From Lachnospiraceae bacterium OM04-12BH (GTDB lineage Bacteria; Bacillota; Clostridia; Lachnospirales; Lachnospiraceae), in NCBI GenBank assembly GCA_003490145.1, contig QULQ01000002.1:273826-337825 (forward strand): DNA of 64,000 bases, read 5' to 3'. Positions 8,933 through 18,160 of this stretch are shown here, piece by piece. A model generated the notes under the pieces. It saw only the letters and a list, made by a program, of their open reading frames with translations, was not told the DNA's origin and ran no database searches. Position numbers and translations under genes: made by a program. How positions within the stretch are numbered: the stretch's first letter is position 1; every line of letters starts with the position of its first letter.

Positions 8933-10270
8933 ATGTTCGAAAATATGAATGAAGCAGAAGCTAGAGAATATATTTTAAATCAGGTTAAAGACTATTGTGA
9001 AAAGTACCATGCAAAAAAGGAATTTCGTGAAGGGGATAGGATTCCTTATGCTTCCAGAGTATATGACAGTAATGAAATGTGCAAACTGGTTGATTCTGCA
9101 TTGGAATTTTGGCTTACATCAGGCAGATATACAGAGCAATTTGAAATAGATTTTGCTAAATATCTAGGAATTCGCTATTGTTCTTTGGTTAATTCTGGAT
9201 CTTCAGCTAATTTACTGGCATTTATGACGTTAACCTCGCCATTATTAAAAGAGCGCCAGATTCAGCGGGGAGATGAAATTATTACAGTTGCCGCTGGGTT
9301 TCCAACGACAGTTGCACCAATGATACAGTATGGTGCAATTCCTGTTTTTGTAGATGTTACTATTCCACAATACAATATCGATGTAGATATGCTTGAAAAA
9401 GCTTTATCAGAGAAAACTAGGGCAGTCATGATCGCACATACACTTGGCAATCCTTTTGATTTAAAGGAAGTTAGTAGATTCTGCAAAGAACATAATTTAT
9501 GGCTGATTGAAGATAATTGTGATGCATTGGGATCAGAGTATATATTGGACGGTGAAATCAGATTAACAGGAACGATTGGTGATATTGGAACTTCCAGCTT
9601 TTATCCACCTCATCACATGACAATGGGAGAAGGGGGAGCCGTATATACGGATAATCCATTGTTACATCGTATTATCAGATCACTTCGTGACTGGGGAAGG
9701 GATTGTATATGCCCATCAGGTCATGACAATTTTTGCGGACATCGGTTTGACAGGCAGTATGGAGAATTGCCATTAGGTTATGACCATAAATATGTGTATT
9801 CTCACTTTGGATATAATCTGAAGGCAACAGATATGCAGGCAGCCATAGGATGTGCCCAGCTTGAGAAGTTCCCTGAATTTGTAAAGAAAAGAAGAAAGAA
9901 TTTTGAAAGATTACTCATGGGTCTGCAGGATGTGCAGGATAAATTGATTTTACCGGTTGCACAGTCAGATTCAAATCCAAGTTGGTTTGGTTTCATGATG
10001 ACATGTAAAGAGGGAACAGAACGGGAGAAAGTTGTTCCTTATATTGAGAAGCATGGAGTACAGACAAGGATGCTTTTTGCAGGAAATTTAATTAAACATC
10101 CTTGTTTTGATGAGCTGAGGAACAGGAAAGAAGAGTATCGTATAGTAGGAACATTGGAAAATACGGATCGTATTATGAAGGATACTTTCTGGGTTGGGGT
10201 TTACCCGGGAATGACAGAAGAAATGATTGACTATATGATAAAGGTAATAAAAGAGTCTCTTGAACAATAA
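8933..10270 (+). CDS. rfbH: CDP-4-keto-6-deoxy-D-glucose-3-dehydrase (E1)
   Basis: An iron-sulfur, PMP-dependent dehydrase of the DegT/DnrJ aminotransferase fold. The usual PLP lysine is replaced by His in HHMTMGEGG (residues 227-235 from this start), the hallmark of DdhC/RfbH. A cysteine-rich stretch (RDCICPSGHDNFCGHRF) supplies [2Fe-2S] ligands. It removes the C3 hydroxyl of CDP-4-keto-6-deoxyglucose and needs an electron-donating reductase (DdhD/E3), which is not in this window. The ATG at 8933 follows GGGGAAG; 8903 is an alternative in-frame start overlapping the upstream gene. Confidence 0.92.
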   Translation: MFENMNEAEAREYILNQVKDYCEKYHAKKEFREGDRIPYASRVYDSNEMCKLVDSALEFWLTSGRYTEQFEIDFAKYLGIRYCSLVNSGSSANLLAFMTLTSPLLKERQIQRGDEIITVAAGFPTTVAPMIQYGAIPVFVDVTIPQYNIDVDMLEKALSEKTRAVMIAHTLGNPFDLKEVSRFCKEHNLWLIEDNCDALGSEYILDGEIRLTGTIGDIGTSSFYPPHHMTMGEGGAVYTDNPLLHRIIRSLRDWGRDCICPSGHDNFCGHRFDRQYGELPLGYDHKYVYSHFGYNLKATDMQAAIGCAQLEKFPEFVKKRRKNFERLLMGLQDVQDKLILPVAQSDSNPSWFGFMMTCKEGTEREKVVPYIEKHGVQTRMLFAGNLIKHPCFDELRNRKEEYRIVGTLENTDRIMKDTFWVGVYPGMTEEMIDYMIKVIKESLEQ

Positions 10271-10288
10271 AAGCAGTAAGGAAAGAAT

Positions 10289-11353
10289 ATGATAGATTTA
10301 GATTTTTACAAGGGTAAAAGAGTATTTATCACAGGACATACAGGATTTAAAGGCAGCTGGTTATGTGAAGTTTTACTGATGGCGGGGGCAGATGTGACGG
10401 GCTATGCATTAGAAGCTCCTACAGAACCAGCACTTTTCAATATTTTGTCTTTAGAAGATCGGATGAAATCCAATATTGGGGATATCAGGAATTTGGAATA
10501 TCTGAAGAAGTGTATGGATGAAGCACAACCGGAAATCGTGATCCATATGGCAGCCCAACCACTTGTAAGAGAGTCTTATAAAAATCCGGTTTATACCTAT
10601 GATGTAAATGTCATGGGGACTGTAAATCTGTTAGAATGTGTGCGTATGACAGAATCAGTAAAATCTGTTATAAATGTGACCACGGACAAGGTTTATAAGA
10701 ATAAGGAATGGGAGTGGGGATATCGGGAGAACGAAGAACTAAATGGATTTGATCCTTATTCCAATTCAAAATCTTGTTCAGAACTGGTAACAGATAGCTA
10801 TAAGAATTCATTTTTTCTTGAACGGGATATTGCGATGTCCACTATGCGGGCAGGCAATGTAATTGGTGGAGGAGATTTTGCAGCAGATCGTATTATACCA
10901 GATTGTGTCAGAGCGGCGATAAAAGGTGAGGATATTATTATTCGCAATCCACATTCGGTCAGACCATATCAGCATGTTTTGGAACCAGTGATGGCATATC
11001 TTTTGGTGGCTCAGGAGCAGTATAAGAATCATGAATTGGCAGGGAACTATAATGTTGGACCCGATGAGGAAAACTGTTTGTCAACGGGGGATATTGCGAG
11101 TTTGTTTTGTGCTAAGTGGAATGAAAAATCAGGAAATAATATTAAGTGGATTAACAAATGGGATGGTGGTCCACATGAGGCTAATTATCTCAAATTAGAC
11201 TGCTCAAAAATAAAGCAGGTATTTCAATGGAAACCATTGATATCAGCAAATAAAATGCTTGAACTGACAGTAGAATGGTATTGGGAATGGATAAATGATA
11301 TCGAAGAATGCTCAGAAGAAACTAAATTTCAAATTATCAGTAATTATTTATAA
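10289..11353 (+). CDS. rfbG: CDP-glucose 4,6-dehydratase
   Basis: A 354-residue extended SDR. The motif GHTGFKGSW at residues 16-24 is characteristic of CDP-glucose 4,6-dehydratase (DdhB), followed by MAAQPLVRESY, TTDKVYKNKEW and the YSNSK catalytic segment. It converts CDP-glucose to CDP-4-keto-6-deoxyglucose for the dehydrase encoded just upstream. Full length for the family. The gene ends at a decayed transposase, which interrupts the operon here. Confidence 0.94.
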   Translation: MIDLDFYKGKRVFITGHTGFKGSWLCEVLLMAGADVTGYALEAPTEPALFNILSLEDRMKSNIGDIRNLEYLKKCMDEAQPEIVIHMAAQPLVRESYKNPVYTYDVNVMGTVNLLECVRMTESVKSVINVTTDKVYKNKEWEWGYRENEELNGFDPYSNSKSCSELVTDSYKNSFFLERDIAMSTMRAGNVIGGGDFAADRIIPDCVRAAIKGEDIIIRNPHSVRPYQHVLEPVMAYLLVAQEQYKNHELAGNYNVGPDEENCLSTGDIASLFCAKWNEKSGNNIKWINKWDGGPHEANYLKLDCSKIKQVFQWKPLISANKMLELTVEWYWEWINDIEECSEETKFQIISNYL

Positions 11354-11359
11354 ATTGGG

Positions 11360-11760
11360 AATAGAAGTATATTCAGGACTAATAGGCAGATTATGTAGTG
11401 AATTCGTGGAGCAGAATGCTGACCCTTGGTACAGACAGCCTGCCTATGTGAAAAGGAATTTTCGATTACTAGGATCAAAGCAAGGAAGACCAAGTGCAAC
11501 AGCAAAAGTTAATAAAAAACAAGAGAATTAGGATAATATCGATAGAATCGAAGTGGAGCGCACCTTCAGCCTGAGCAAACGAGGCTATGGTATAAATTGC
11601 ATTACCACAAAACTGGGAAAACGCAGTTAACTTCTATCGCATTATTTGTATTCGTGACGAATCTGTTCAGGATCCAGAGGCGAATACTTCGTGTGTTTTT
11701 GTATCTGTTCCGATTCTGGTATGATAGGAGAAACTGTAAGAGTTGTAAGCTACAAATATC
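11360..11760 (+). pseudogene. IS5/IS1182-type transposase remnant, C-terminal part
   Basis: Translation gives a recognisable DDE-transposase tail: SKQGRPSATAKVNKKQE, then a TAG stop at 11529, then DRIEVERTFSLSKR in the same frame. After a TAA near 11630 it shifts frame to TSIALFVFVTNLF. The DRIEVER block holds the conserved catalytic Glu region. The 5' part is missing and there are at least one nonsense and one frameshift lesion, so it is dead. It accounts for most of the non-coding stretch between the ddh genes and the next glycosyltransferase. Confidence 0.72.
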
Positions 11761-11859
11761 TGCTTAATCAGTAGACACTAGTTAGTAAATAGTCAAAAAG
11801 GGCAAAAAGTATCTCAGGCAGATACGAAGGTTCTGGTAATGAGATAAGGAGTAGTTATA

Positions 11860-12918
11860 TTGAAAAAAATGCTTTATTTTATGGGGGTTGAGTGGAATTG
11901 GATTTTTCAGAGACCTCATATTCTCGCAAGACAATTGGCAGAAAAGTATGAGATTACAATAGTATGTCCAAAACAATTAATACATCCCCAACACCAGAAT
12001 AATGAACATCCGGGCAAGCTAATTGAACTGTTGCAATTTCCTTTTCAGGAAAAAGTCAGACTAATAGGGAAAATGGCAGATTTGTGGCATAAGCATCTTA
12101 TGGGGAAAATGGATGATTATGATTTGATTTGGGTAGGATATCCGCTGTTTGGACGATATATTCCGGAAGATTATAAGGGAACGATTATTTATGATTGTAT
12201 GGATAATTTTGAAGCCCTATATCCTGATCGAAGAGAAACAGCACTAAAAAGAGCATGTGCAGAAGAAATAAAATTGTTAAGCCGGGCAGATATCGTATTG
12301 GTATCCAGCTTGAAACTGAAAGAAAAAATGCTAACTATCAATCCTGAAAAAAAAATATTACTGGTAAGAAATGGATATAGTAATATAATAATGGAGGAAC
12401 CTAAACAGAGAGAAATAAAAGAACAATATATTTTAGGGTATGTAGGAACAATTTCAGAGTGGCTTGATAATTATGTGATAGAGGAAAGCCTTTCAATAAA
12501 TAAAAAAATCTGTTATGAATTGGTAGGACCAGTAGCAAATCATCGACAAATTTTGAATCAACGGGTTTCTTACAGAGGGGTGATTGAACATGCTGAGCTT
12601 GGAGAATTCGTTAACAAGTTAGATTGCTTATTAATGCCATTTTTGGTAAATGATATCATTTTGTACGTTGATCCGGTCAAACTCTATGAGTATATAGCGT
12701 GGGGAAAATGCATAATTTCTTCTTGGTATCCTGAAGTTGAAAGATTTAATGATTTTGTGTACTTTTATCACAACGAACAAGAATACTTGTCCTTGTTGGA
12801 GCAATTATGTAAAGAAGGTTTTCCAGCAAAATTTACGAAAGAACAACAGCGGGAGTTTCTTGAGAAAAATACATGGGAATCACGTGGAGAGTTAATCAGT
12901 CAAGCATTGGAAACATAG
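11860..12918 (+). CDS. Glycosyltransferase, GT4-like (TuaH-type)
   Basis: A 352-residue GT-B type transferase. The N-terminal segment MGVEWNWIFQRPHILARQL is typical of the TuaH-like branch. The C-terminal domain has LGYVGTISEWLD and DPVKLYEYIAWGK, the last containing the donor-binding Glu-rich loop. It transfers a sugar from a nucleotide donor to the growing polysaccharide at the cytosolic face of the membrane. Start TTG is chosen because AAGGAG lies 8 bases upstream; the ATG three codons later is too far from it. Donor and acceptor unknown. Confidence 0.8.
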   Translation: MKKMLYFMGVEWNWIFQRPHILARQLAEKYEITIVCPKQLIHPQHQNNEHPGKLIELLQFPFQEKVRLIGKMADLWHKHLMGKMDDYDLIWVGYPLFGRYIPEDYKGTIIYDCMDNFEALYPDRRETALKRACAEEIKLLSRADIVLVSSLKLKEKMLTINPEKKILLVRNGYSNIIMEEPKQREIKEQYILGYVGTISEWLDNYVIEESLSINKKICYELVGPVANHRQILNQRVSYRGVIEHAELGEFVNKLDCLLMPFLVNDIILYVDPVKLYEYIAWGKCIISSWYPEVERFNDFVYFYHNEQEYLSLLEQLCKEGFPAKFTKEQQREFLEKNTWESRGELISQALET

Positions 12919-12948
12919 AAATTTGAAAGGCAAGAATAAGAATCAATC

Positions 12949-14064
12949 ATGAAAATAATGAGTGTTTTTGGAACCAGACCGGAAGCAATAAAAATGTGTC
13001 CGTTAATTAAGGAAATGCAGATGCACAGTGAAATTAAGAGTGTGGTTTGCCTAACTGGACAACATAAGGAAATGCTACAGCAGGTAATTGACATCTTTAG
13101 TATTCAAGTGGATTATAATCTGCATATCATGAAGCCATTGCAGACATTGACGACTATAACAACAGATATTTTGATATTAATGAAACCGATTTTAGAAAAA
13201 GAAAGACCTGATATTGTGCTTGTGCATGGTGATACAACAACTTCATTTGCGGTGGCATTGGCGGCGTTCTATGAGAAAATCCCAGTGGGACATGTAGAAG
13301 CAGGTCTTCGAACATATGATAAGTATGCACCATTCCCAGAGGAAATGAACCGGACACTGACAAGTAGAATTGCAGATATTCATTTTGCACCGACCAGAGC
13401 AAATCAGTTGTGTCTCGAAAAGGAAAATATTTATAATAATATTTTCGTTACCGGAAATACGGTAATTGATGCTCTTAATACAACTGTTAGAGAGGATTAT
13501 CAATTTAAGAGTGAACAACTTAAAAGTATTAGCTTTGTTGGAAAAAGAATGATTTTGGTGACAGCTCATAGACGTGAAAATCTTGGTAAACCACTTGAGC
13601 AGATCTGCGAAGCAATTAAGGAGATAGTAGATAGTTATTCGGATATAGAGGTTGTTTATCCTGTACATCTAAACCCCAAAGTTAGAGAAACTGTAACGAA
13701 AATGCTTGAAAAAAATCCTAAGATACATTTAATTGACCCGATTGATGTGGAAGATATGCATAATTTGATGGCAAGAAGTTATTTGGTAATGACTGATTCA
13801 GGTGGAATTCAGGAAGAGGCACCTTCTTGTGGTATTCCTGTTGTAGTTCTCAGAAATGAAACAGAGCGTAGGGAAGCCATTGAGGCAGGAACGGTATTAC
13901 TTGCTGGAACAAAGAGAGAGGATATTGTAAGAGAAGTTAAGCTGCTTATTGAAGATGGGGTTAAATATCAGGAAATGGCAAGAGCAGTGAATCCTTATGG
14001 TGATGGACATGCCAGTGAAAGGATTGTAGAAGCACTTTTTTTGTATTTTGGTGGTAAAGAGTGA
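12949..14064 (+). CDS. wecB: UDP-N-acetylglucosamine 2-epimerase (non-hydrolysing)
   Basis: A 371-residue enzyme with all family blocks: FGTRPEAIKMCPLI at the start, VLVHGDTTTSFAVALAAF, GHVEAGLRT, VTAHRREN and MTDSGGIQEEAPSCGIPVVVLR. It interconverts UDP-GlcNAc and UDP-ManNAc, supplying ManNAc or derived residues to the glycan. It is also named mnaA in Gram-positives. It sits between two glycosyltransferase genes, consistent with local precursor supply. Confidence 0.94.
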   Translation: MKIMSVFGTRPEAIKMCPLIKEMQMHSEIKSVVCLTGQHKEMLQQVIDIFSIQVDYNLHIMKPLQTLTTITTDILILMKPILEKERPDIVLVHGDTTTSFAVALAAFYEKIPVGHVEAGLRTYDKYAPFPEEMNRTLTSRIADIHFAPTRANQLCLEKENIYNNIFVTGNTVIDALNTTVREDYQFKSEQLKSISFVGKRMILVTAHRRENLGKPLEQICEAIKEIVDSYSDIEVVYPVHLNPKVRETVTKMLEKNPKIHLIDPIDVEDMHNLMARSYLVMTDSGGIQEEAPSCGIPVVVLRNETERREAIEAGTVLLAGTKREDIVREVKLLIEDGVKYQEMARAVNPYGDGHASERIVEALFLYFGGKE

Positions 14065-14070
14065 TTAAAT

Positions 14071-15240
14071 ATGGCGAAGATAGGAATTATAATTAGTTCT
14101 TTGTATGCTTGTGGAGGAGAAGAAAGAGTTGTATCTCTAATGGCAAATGAGTGGGTAAAGAAACATGAGATAACAATTTATACTTTTGAAAATAGAGAAT
14201 ATGAGGGTAATCAAAATGATTATTATCTCTCAGATCAGATTAAAATTAAAAGAGTAATGAATCCTCCAATAACCTGGCAGGGAAAGATAATTAAGCTGCT
14301 ATATTATTATTTTGGGGTACCATCCGATAGATTTTTACCTCGTCTGCTAAAAAATACGATATATCCAGATATGTTTTTAAAAGAATGGAGAGATAGAATA
14401 AATAATGAAAAGTTTGATATTGTGATAGGAGTTTCTGGAATATATAGTGTGCTTTTGGGACTTATTCAGAATGAAATTTCGGCTAAACTGGTAGGATGGC
14501 AGCATAGCTCTTACGAAGGGTATTTTGATCCCAGGAAAGGTTACTATCGTAATCAGAAGAAGATTTTTAAAGAAAGCGTTGAAAAGCTTGATGCCTGTAT
14601 AGTACTAAATAAAGATATTCAAGAGAAATATCAAAAGGAACTCGGATTGAAAACAGAGGTAATTTTTAATCCTAAGAGTTTTGCGAGTAGAATAAAAGCA
14701 GATGTTAGTCAGCAGTGTTTTGTTACATGTGGAAGAGTGGAAGAAGAGAAGGGATATGATGATTTAATTGAAGCTTTCTATAAATTCAATAGATTTAATA
14801 GTAACTGGAAGCTTCTCATAATAGGCGGTGGGAGTCTGAAAGAACAGTTAGAATGTAAGATCCAAGAAAAAAATTTAGGTGATAAAGCTACTATTACGGG
14901 ATATGTTCACAATGTCAGGGAACTCCTTTTAAGGGGTTCAGTTTTCATTATGACATCCAGATGGGAGGGATTTCCAATGTCTATTACAGAAGCATTAGAG
15001 CTAGGGCTTCCGATTATTGCATATGGAATACCTGCAATGGAACCGCTGGTATCAAATGGAGTGGAAGGCAGAATTGTGCCACCGTTCGATAATGATTTAT
15101 TGGTTGACGCAATGAAGGATTTGGCATCAGATAGGATAAAAAGGCAACACATGTCAGATGCGGCGGTTCAAAAGGCAATGACTTTAACACCTGAAAGTAT
15201 ATCTCAATATTGGTTTAGATTATTTGATAAAATGAATTAG
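14071..15240 (+). CDS. Glycosyltransferase family 4 protein
   Basis: A 389-residue GT-B fold enzyme starting MAKIGIIISSLYACGGEERVV, with a donor-binding motif ERALEL-like SITEALELGLPIIAYG and FVTCGRVEEEKGYDDLIEAF at the start of the second domain. It follows the epimerase gene by 6 bp. It probably adds one sugar of the repeat unit using a nucleotide-sugar donor; specificity cannot be read. Confidence 0.88.
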   Translation: MAKIGIIISSLYACGGEERVVSLMANEWVKKHEITIYTFENREYEGNQNDYYLSDQIKIKRVMNPPITWQGKIIKLLYYYFGVPSDRFLPRLLKNTIYPDMFLKEWRDRINNEKFDIVIGVSGIYSVLLGLIQNEISAKLVGWQHSSYEGYFDPRKGYYRNQKKIFKESVEKLDACIVLNKDIQEKYQKELGLKTEVIFNPKSFASRIKADVSQQCFVTCGRVEEEKGYDDLIEAFYKFNRFNSNWKLLIIGGGSLKEQLECKIQEKNLGDKATITGYVHNVRELLLRGSVFIMTSRWEGFPMSITEALELGLPIIAYGIPAMEPLVSNGVEGRIVPPFDNDLLVDAMKDLASDRIKRQHMSDAAVQKAMTLTPESISQYWFRLFDKMN

Positions 15241-15326
15241 CAGGAGGAAGAAGGAGTTAAGTGGGAAATGAGTGAAGAAATAACTAATAACAATAATAGA
15301 GAGAATATCTTGGTTCTGTTGATGTT

Positions 15327-16331
15327 GTGAGATTTTTGATGGCATTGTTGATAATGTCCCATCATTTATATCTTTTAGGATATAAAGATGACTGGCGTGG
15401 CATTAGTTGTTGGATTTGGGTGGATTACTTCTTCATGTTGACAGGGTATTTTAGCATTCGTCATTTTGCAGCAGTGCAAGAAAAGCCGGTAAAGTGCGCT
15501 GGATATGAGGCAGTGAAGTATACGGTTCATAAATTCAAAAAATTGGTTCCCTATATTGCCATTGCAGTTTTTGTGCAGTATCTGATGATAGCCGTTTCAT
15601 ATATGAAGCAATACAATTTGAGAGGCATCTTGGATGCTTTTTCAAATATGCCATATGAAATACTGCTGCTTTCTTCTTCTGGAATTGTGAAGCCTGAGGT
15701 CGCACCAATCTGGTATCTTTCAGCAATGTTTCTCGCACTGCCGCTCTTGGTATACATGCTGTTACGGTTCGAGGATTTGTGGTATATTCTGGCTTGGCTA
15801 GTTCCAGTGCTATATTATGGCAGAATGGGAGTAAATACTATACGGGACTGGCCAAATGATTTAGTGAGAGCGTTTTCTTGTATGGCATTAGGAACTTTTG
15901 TGTTTATTCTGACAAGTAAGGTGAAGGAACTTAAGTTTTCTGTATTACAAAGGGTGTTATTGACAGTGGTAGAAATTGGCTTGTTTGGATTATGCATTCT
16001 GATTACTGTGGCGAATAAGCCGTATATGAAATGGCCATATATGAATTTGCTTCCGCTACTATTTGTGGTACATGCGACAATAATGCTGTCTGGCTGTAGC
16101 TATTCTGCTAAGGCAAAAGGTGTGTTTTGTCAATTTTTGGGAGAGATAAGCTTTCCGATGTTTCTTTTTCAGTGGGGAATCGGAACCTTTACAGCAGCGA
16201 AGATTACTGCTGTGAACGGAATTCGTTTATGTATTTATTACTTGGGAACTATTCTGGCTTCTGTCATGGTAATGGTATTGAAAAAAATAATAAGTAGACA
16301 AAGAAGGGAAGAGGGACTTTTTGTAAAATAA
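15327..16331 (+). CDS. Acyltransferase-3 family membrane protein with 5' frameshift
   Basis: An OafA/YrhL-like integral membrane acyltransferase with an RFLMALLIMSHH start region and about ten hydrophobic segments. Such enzymes acetylate or otherwise acylate sugars on the outer face. The well-placed start is ATG 15268 (AAGGAG upstream) reading MSEEITNNNNRE. That frame hits TGA shortly after. The homologous lead YLGSVDVVRFLM continues in another frame, so removing two bases in the AGAGAGA tract at 15298-15304 would restore it. The gene is therefore off, phase-variable or translated from an internal start; the ATG at 15338 would lack the first conserved residues. Confidence 0.7.
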   Translation: MRFLMALLIMSHHLYLLGYKDDWRGISCWIWVDYFFMLTGYFSIRHFAAVQEKPVKCAGYEAVKYTVHKFKKLVPYIAIAVFVQYLMIAVSYMKQYNLRGILDAFSNMPYEILLLSSSGIVKPEVAPIWYLSAMFLALPLLVYMLLRFEDLWYILAWLVPVLYYGRMGVNTIRDWPNDLVRAFSCMALGTFVFILTSKVKELKFSVLQRVLLTVVEIGLFGLCILITVANKPYMKWPYMNLLPLLFVVHATIMLSGCSYSAKAKGVFCQFLGEISFPMFLFQWGIGTFTAAKITAVNGIRLCIYYLGTILASVMVMVLKKIISRQRREEGLFVK

Positions 16332-16360
16332 ATATAATGTGTTAATGAATGGAGATATGC

Positions 16361-18160
16361 ATGAAGGAATTAGAGTACCCGTTTGATGCAGAAAAAATAT
16401 TAAAACAGAAGAAATCCTTAAAACGACATCTGCTTGAAAATCAGGGAGAAAATTTAATCAATAAGAAGATAGCCATATTAGGTGGGGAGACAACACAGGA
16501 TATTAAGTTGATGTTAGAACTTTTCCTTTTGAATTATGGGATAAGACCGTCCTTTTATGAGTCAGAATACAATATGTATTATGAGGATGGGATGTTTCCT
16601 AATTCGGAATTGGAGGAATTTGCACCTGATATTATTTATATATGCACCTGCGTCAGAAATATTGCAGAATTTCCGCATTTGTCAGACAGCAGAGAAGCTG
16701 TGGAGCAGAAGAAAACATTGGTAATAAACAAGTTCCAGGGACTGTGGGATCATCTTTATCAGGTATATCATTGTCCTGTCATACAGAATAATTTTGAGTA
16801 TCCTTTCTTCAGGCTGATGGGAAACAAGGATGCAGCTGATTATCATGGCAGAGTAAATTTTGTGACTTTGCTGAACTGTGCTTTTTATGAATATATGCAG
16901 GCACATGAGAATTTTTATATCTGCGATGTGAACTATATTTCAGCATCTTATGGACTTGATAAATGGTCGGATCCTTATTACTGGCATATGTACAAGTATG
17001 CGGTAGCTGTACCTGCAATCCCCTATCTTTCCTTTAATGTTGCCAATATTATTAAGTCTATATACGGCAAGAATAAGAAAGTATTGAATCTGGATCTGGA
17101 TAATACTCTGTGGGGAGGAATTGTCGGTGACGATGGGGCAGATAACATTGAAATTGGGCAGGAAACGTCCCTGGCTCAGACTTACAGTGAGTTTCAGGAG
17201 TACCTGAAGCTTCATAGGCAGCTTGGAGTGCTTCTTACTGTTAATTCCAAGAATGATGAAGTGAATGCGTTGGCAGGATTGTCAAGACCCGACAGTGTGC
17301 TTAAGAAAGAGGATTTTGTCAACATCAAGGCAAACTGGAATCCGAAGAGCGTGAATCTTTCAAAAACTGCAAAGGAGATGTCGCTGCTTCCAGAGAGCTT
17401 TGTCTTTGTAGATGATAATCCGGCTGAACGGGAGATTGTGAGATCACAGATTCCCGGTGTGGCTGTACCTGAACTTGAGGAAGTGGAACACTATATTCAG
17501 CTGCTTGATAAGTCTGGATTTTTTGAAGTAACATCCCTTTCCAAAGACGACTTAAAGCGGACGGAAATGTATCAGGAGAATGCTAAGAGAACGGAGCTTC
17601 AGGCATCTTTTGTAAATTATGAGGATTATCTGGAATCTCTTGAAATGAAGGGAGAGATTCAGAGCTTCGTACCGATGTATATGTCCAGAATTGCGCAGCT
17701 TACTAATAAGAGCAATCAGTTCAATCTGACAACAAAGCGCTACAGTCAGGCGGATATTGAGGCAGTGGCTGATGATGCGGATCATATCACACTTTATGGT
17801 AAGCTGGGGGATAAATTCGGGGATAATGGAGTGGTGAGTATCGTCATCGGAAGAATTGAAGGGAAAAATAGGGATGAGCTTCACATGGAGCTTTGGCTGA
17901 TGAGCTGTCGTGTGCTGAAAAGAGATATGGAGTTTGCGATGATGGATGAACTGGTGGACAAAGCAAAGACCATGGGCATCAGGAAAATCATCGGTTATTA
18001 TTATCCTACAGCCAAGAATGCCATGGTTAAGGAATTTTATGGCCTGCAGGGATTCCGTAAGATAAAGGAAGACGAAGAAGGCAACACTACATGGGAATTT
18101 GTGATTGATGATCATTATGAGAAGAAACAACATGTTATTAAGGTAAATGAGCAGGAATAA
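16361..18160 (+). CDS. FkbH-like HAD-IIIC enzyme (acyl-ACP loading)
   Basis: A protein of about 599 residues. An N-terminal SGNH-like region is followed by a HAD domain with DLDNTLWGG at residues 245-253 and FVDDNPAEREI, then a GNAT-like C-terminal domain. In FkbH-type systems the enzyme takes 1,3-bisphosphoglycerate, dephosphorylates it and loads a glyceryl (or lactyl) thioester on an acyl carrier protein. An ACP gene is present five genes downstream, which supports such a role. ATG 16361 has GGAG seven bases upstream. From here onward the DNA is visibly richer in G+C than the upstream sugar genes. Confidence 0.86.
   Translation: MKELEYPFDAEKILKQKKSLKRHLLENQGENLINKKIAILGGETTQDIKLMLELFLLNYGIRPSFYESEYNMYYEDGMFPNSELEEFAPDIIYICTCVRNIAEFPHLSDSREAVEQKKTLVINKFQGLWDHLYQVYHCPVIQNNFEYPFFRLMGNKDAADYHGRVNFVTLLNCAFYEYMQAHENFYICDVNYISASYGLDKWSDPYYWHMYKYAVAVPAIPYLSFNVANIIKSIYGKNKKVLNLDLDNTLWGGIVGDDGADNIEIGQETSLAQTYSEFQEYLKLHRQLGVLLTVNSKNDEVNALAGLSRPDSVLKKEDFVNIKANWNPKSVNLSKTAKEMSLLPESFVFVDDNPAEREIVRSQIPGVAVPELEEVEHYIQLLDKSGFFEVTSLSKDDLKRTEMYQENAKRTELQASFVNYEDYLESLEMKGEIQSFVPMYMSRIAQLTNKSNQFNLTTKRYSQADIEAVADDADHITLYGKLGDKFGDNGVVSIVIGRIEGKNRDELHMELWLMSCRVLKRDMEFAMMDELVDKAKTMGIRKIIGYYYPTAKNAMVKEFYGLQGFRKIKEDEEGNTTWEFVIDDHYEKKQHVIKVNEQE

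Noticed and set aside
17552..18133. A 193-codon minus-strand open frame
   Set aside because: Antisense to the FkbH-like gene, without any domain or start signal.
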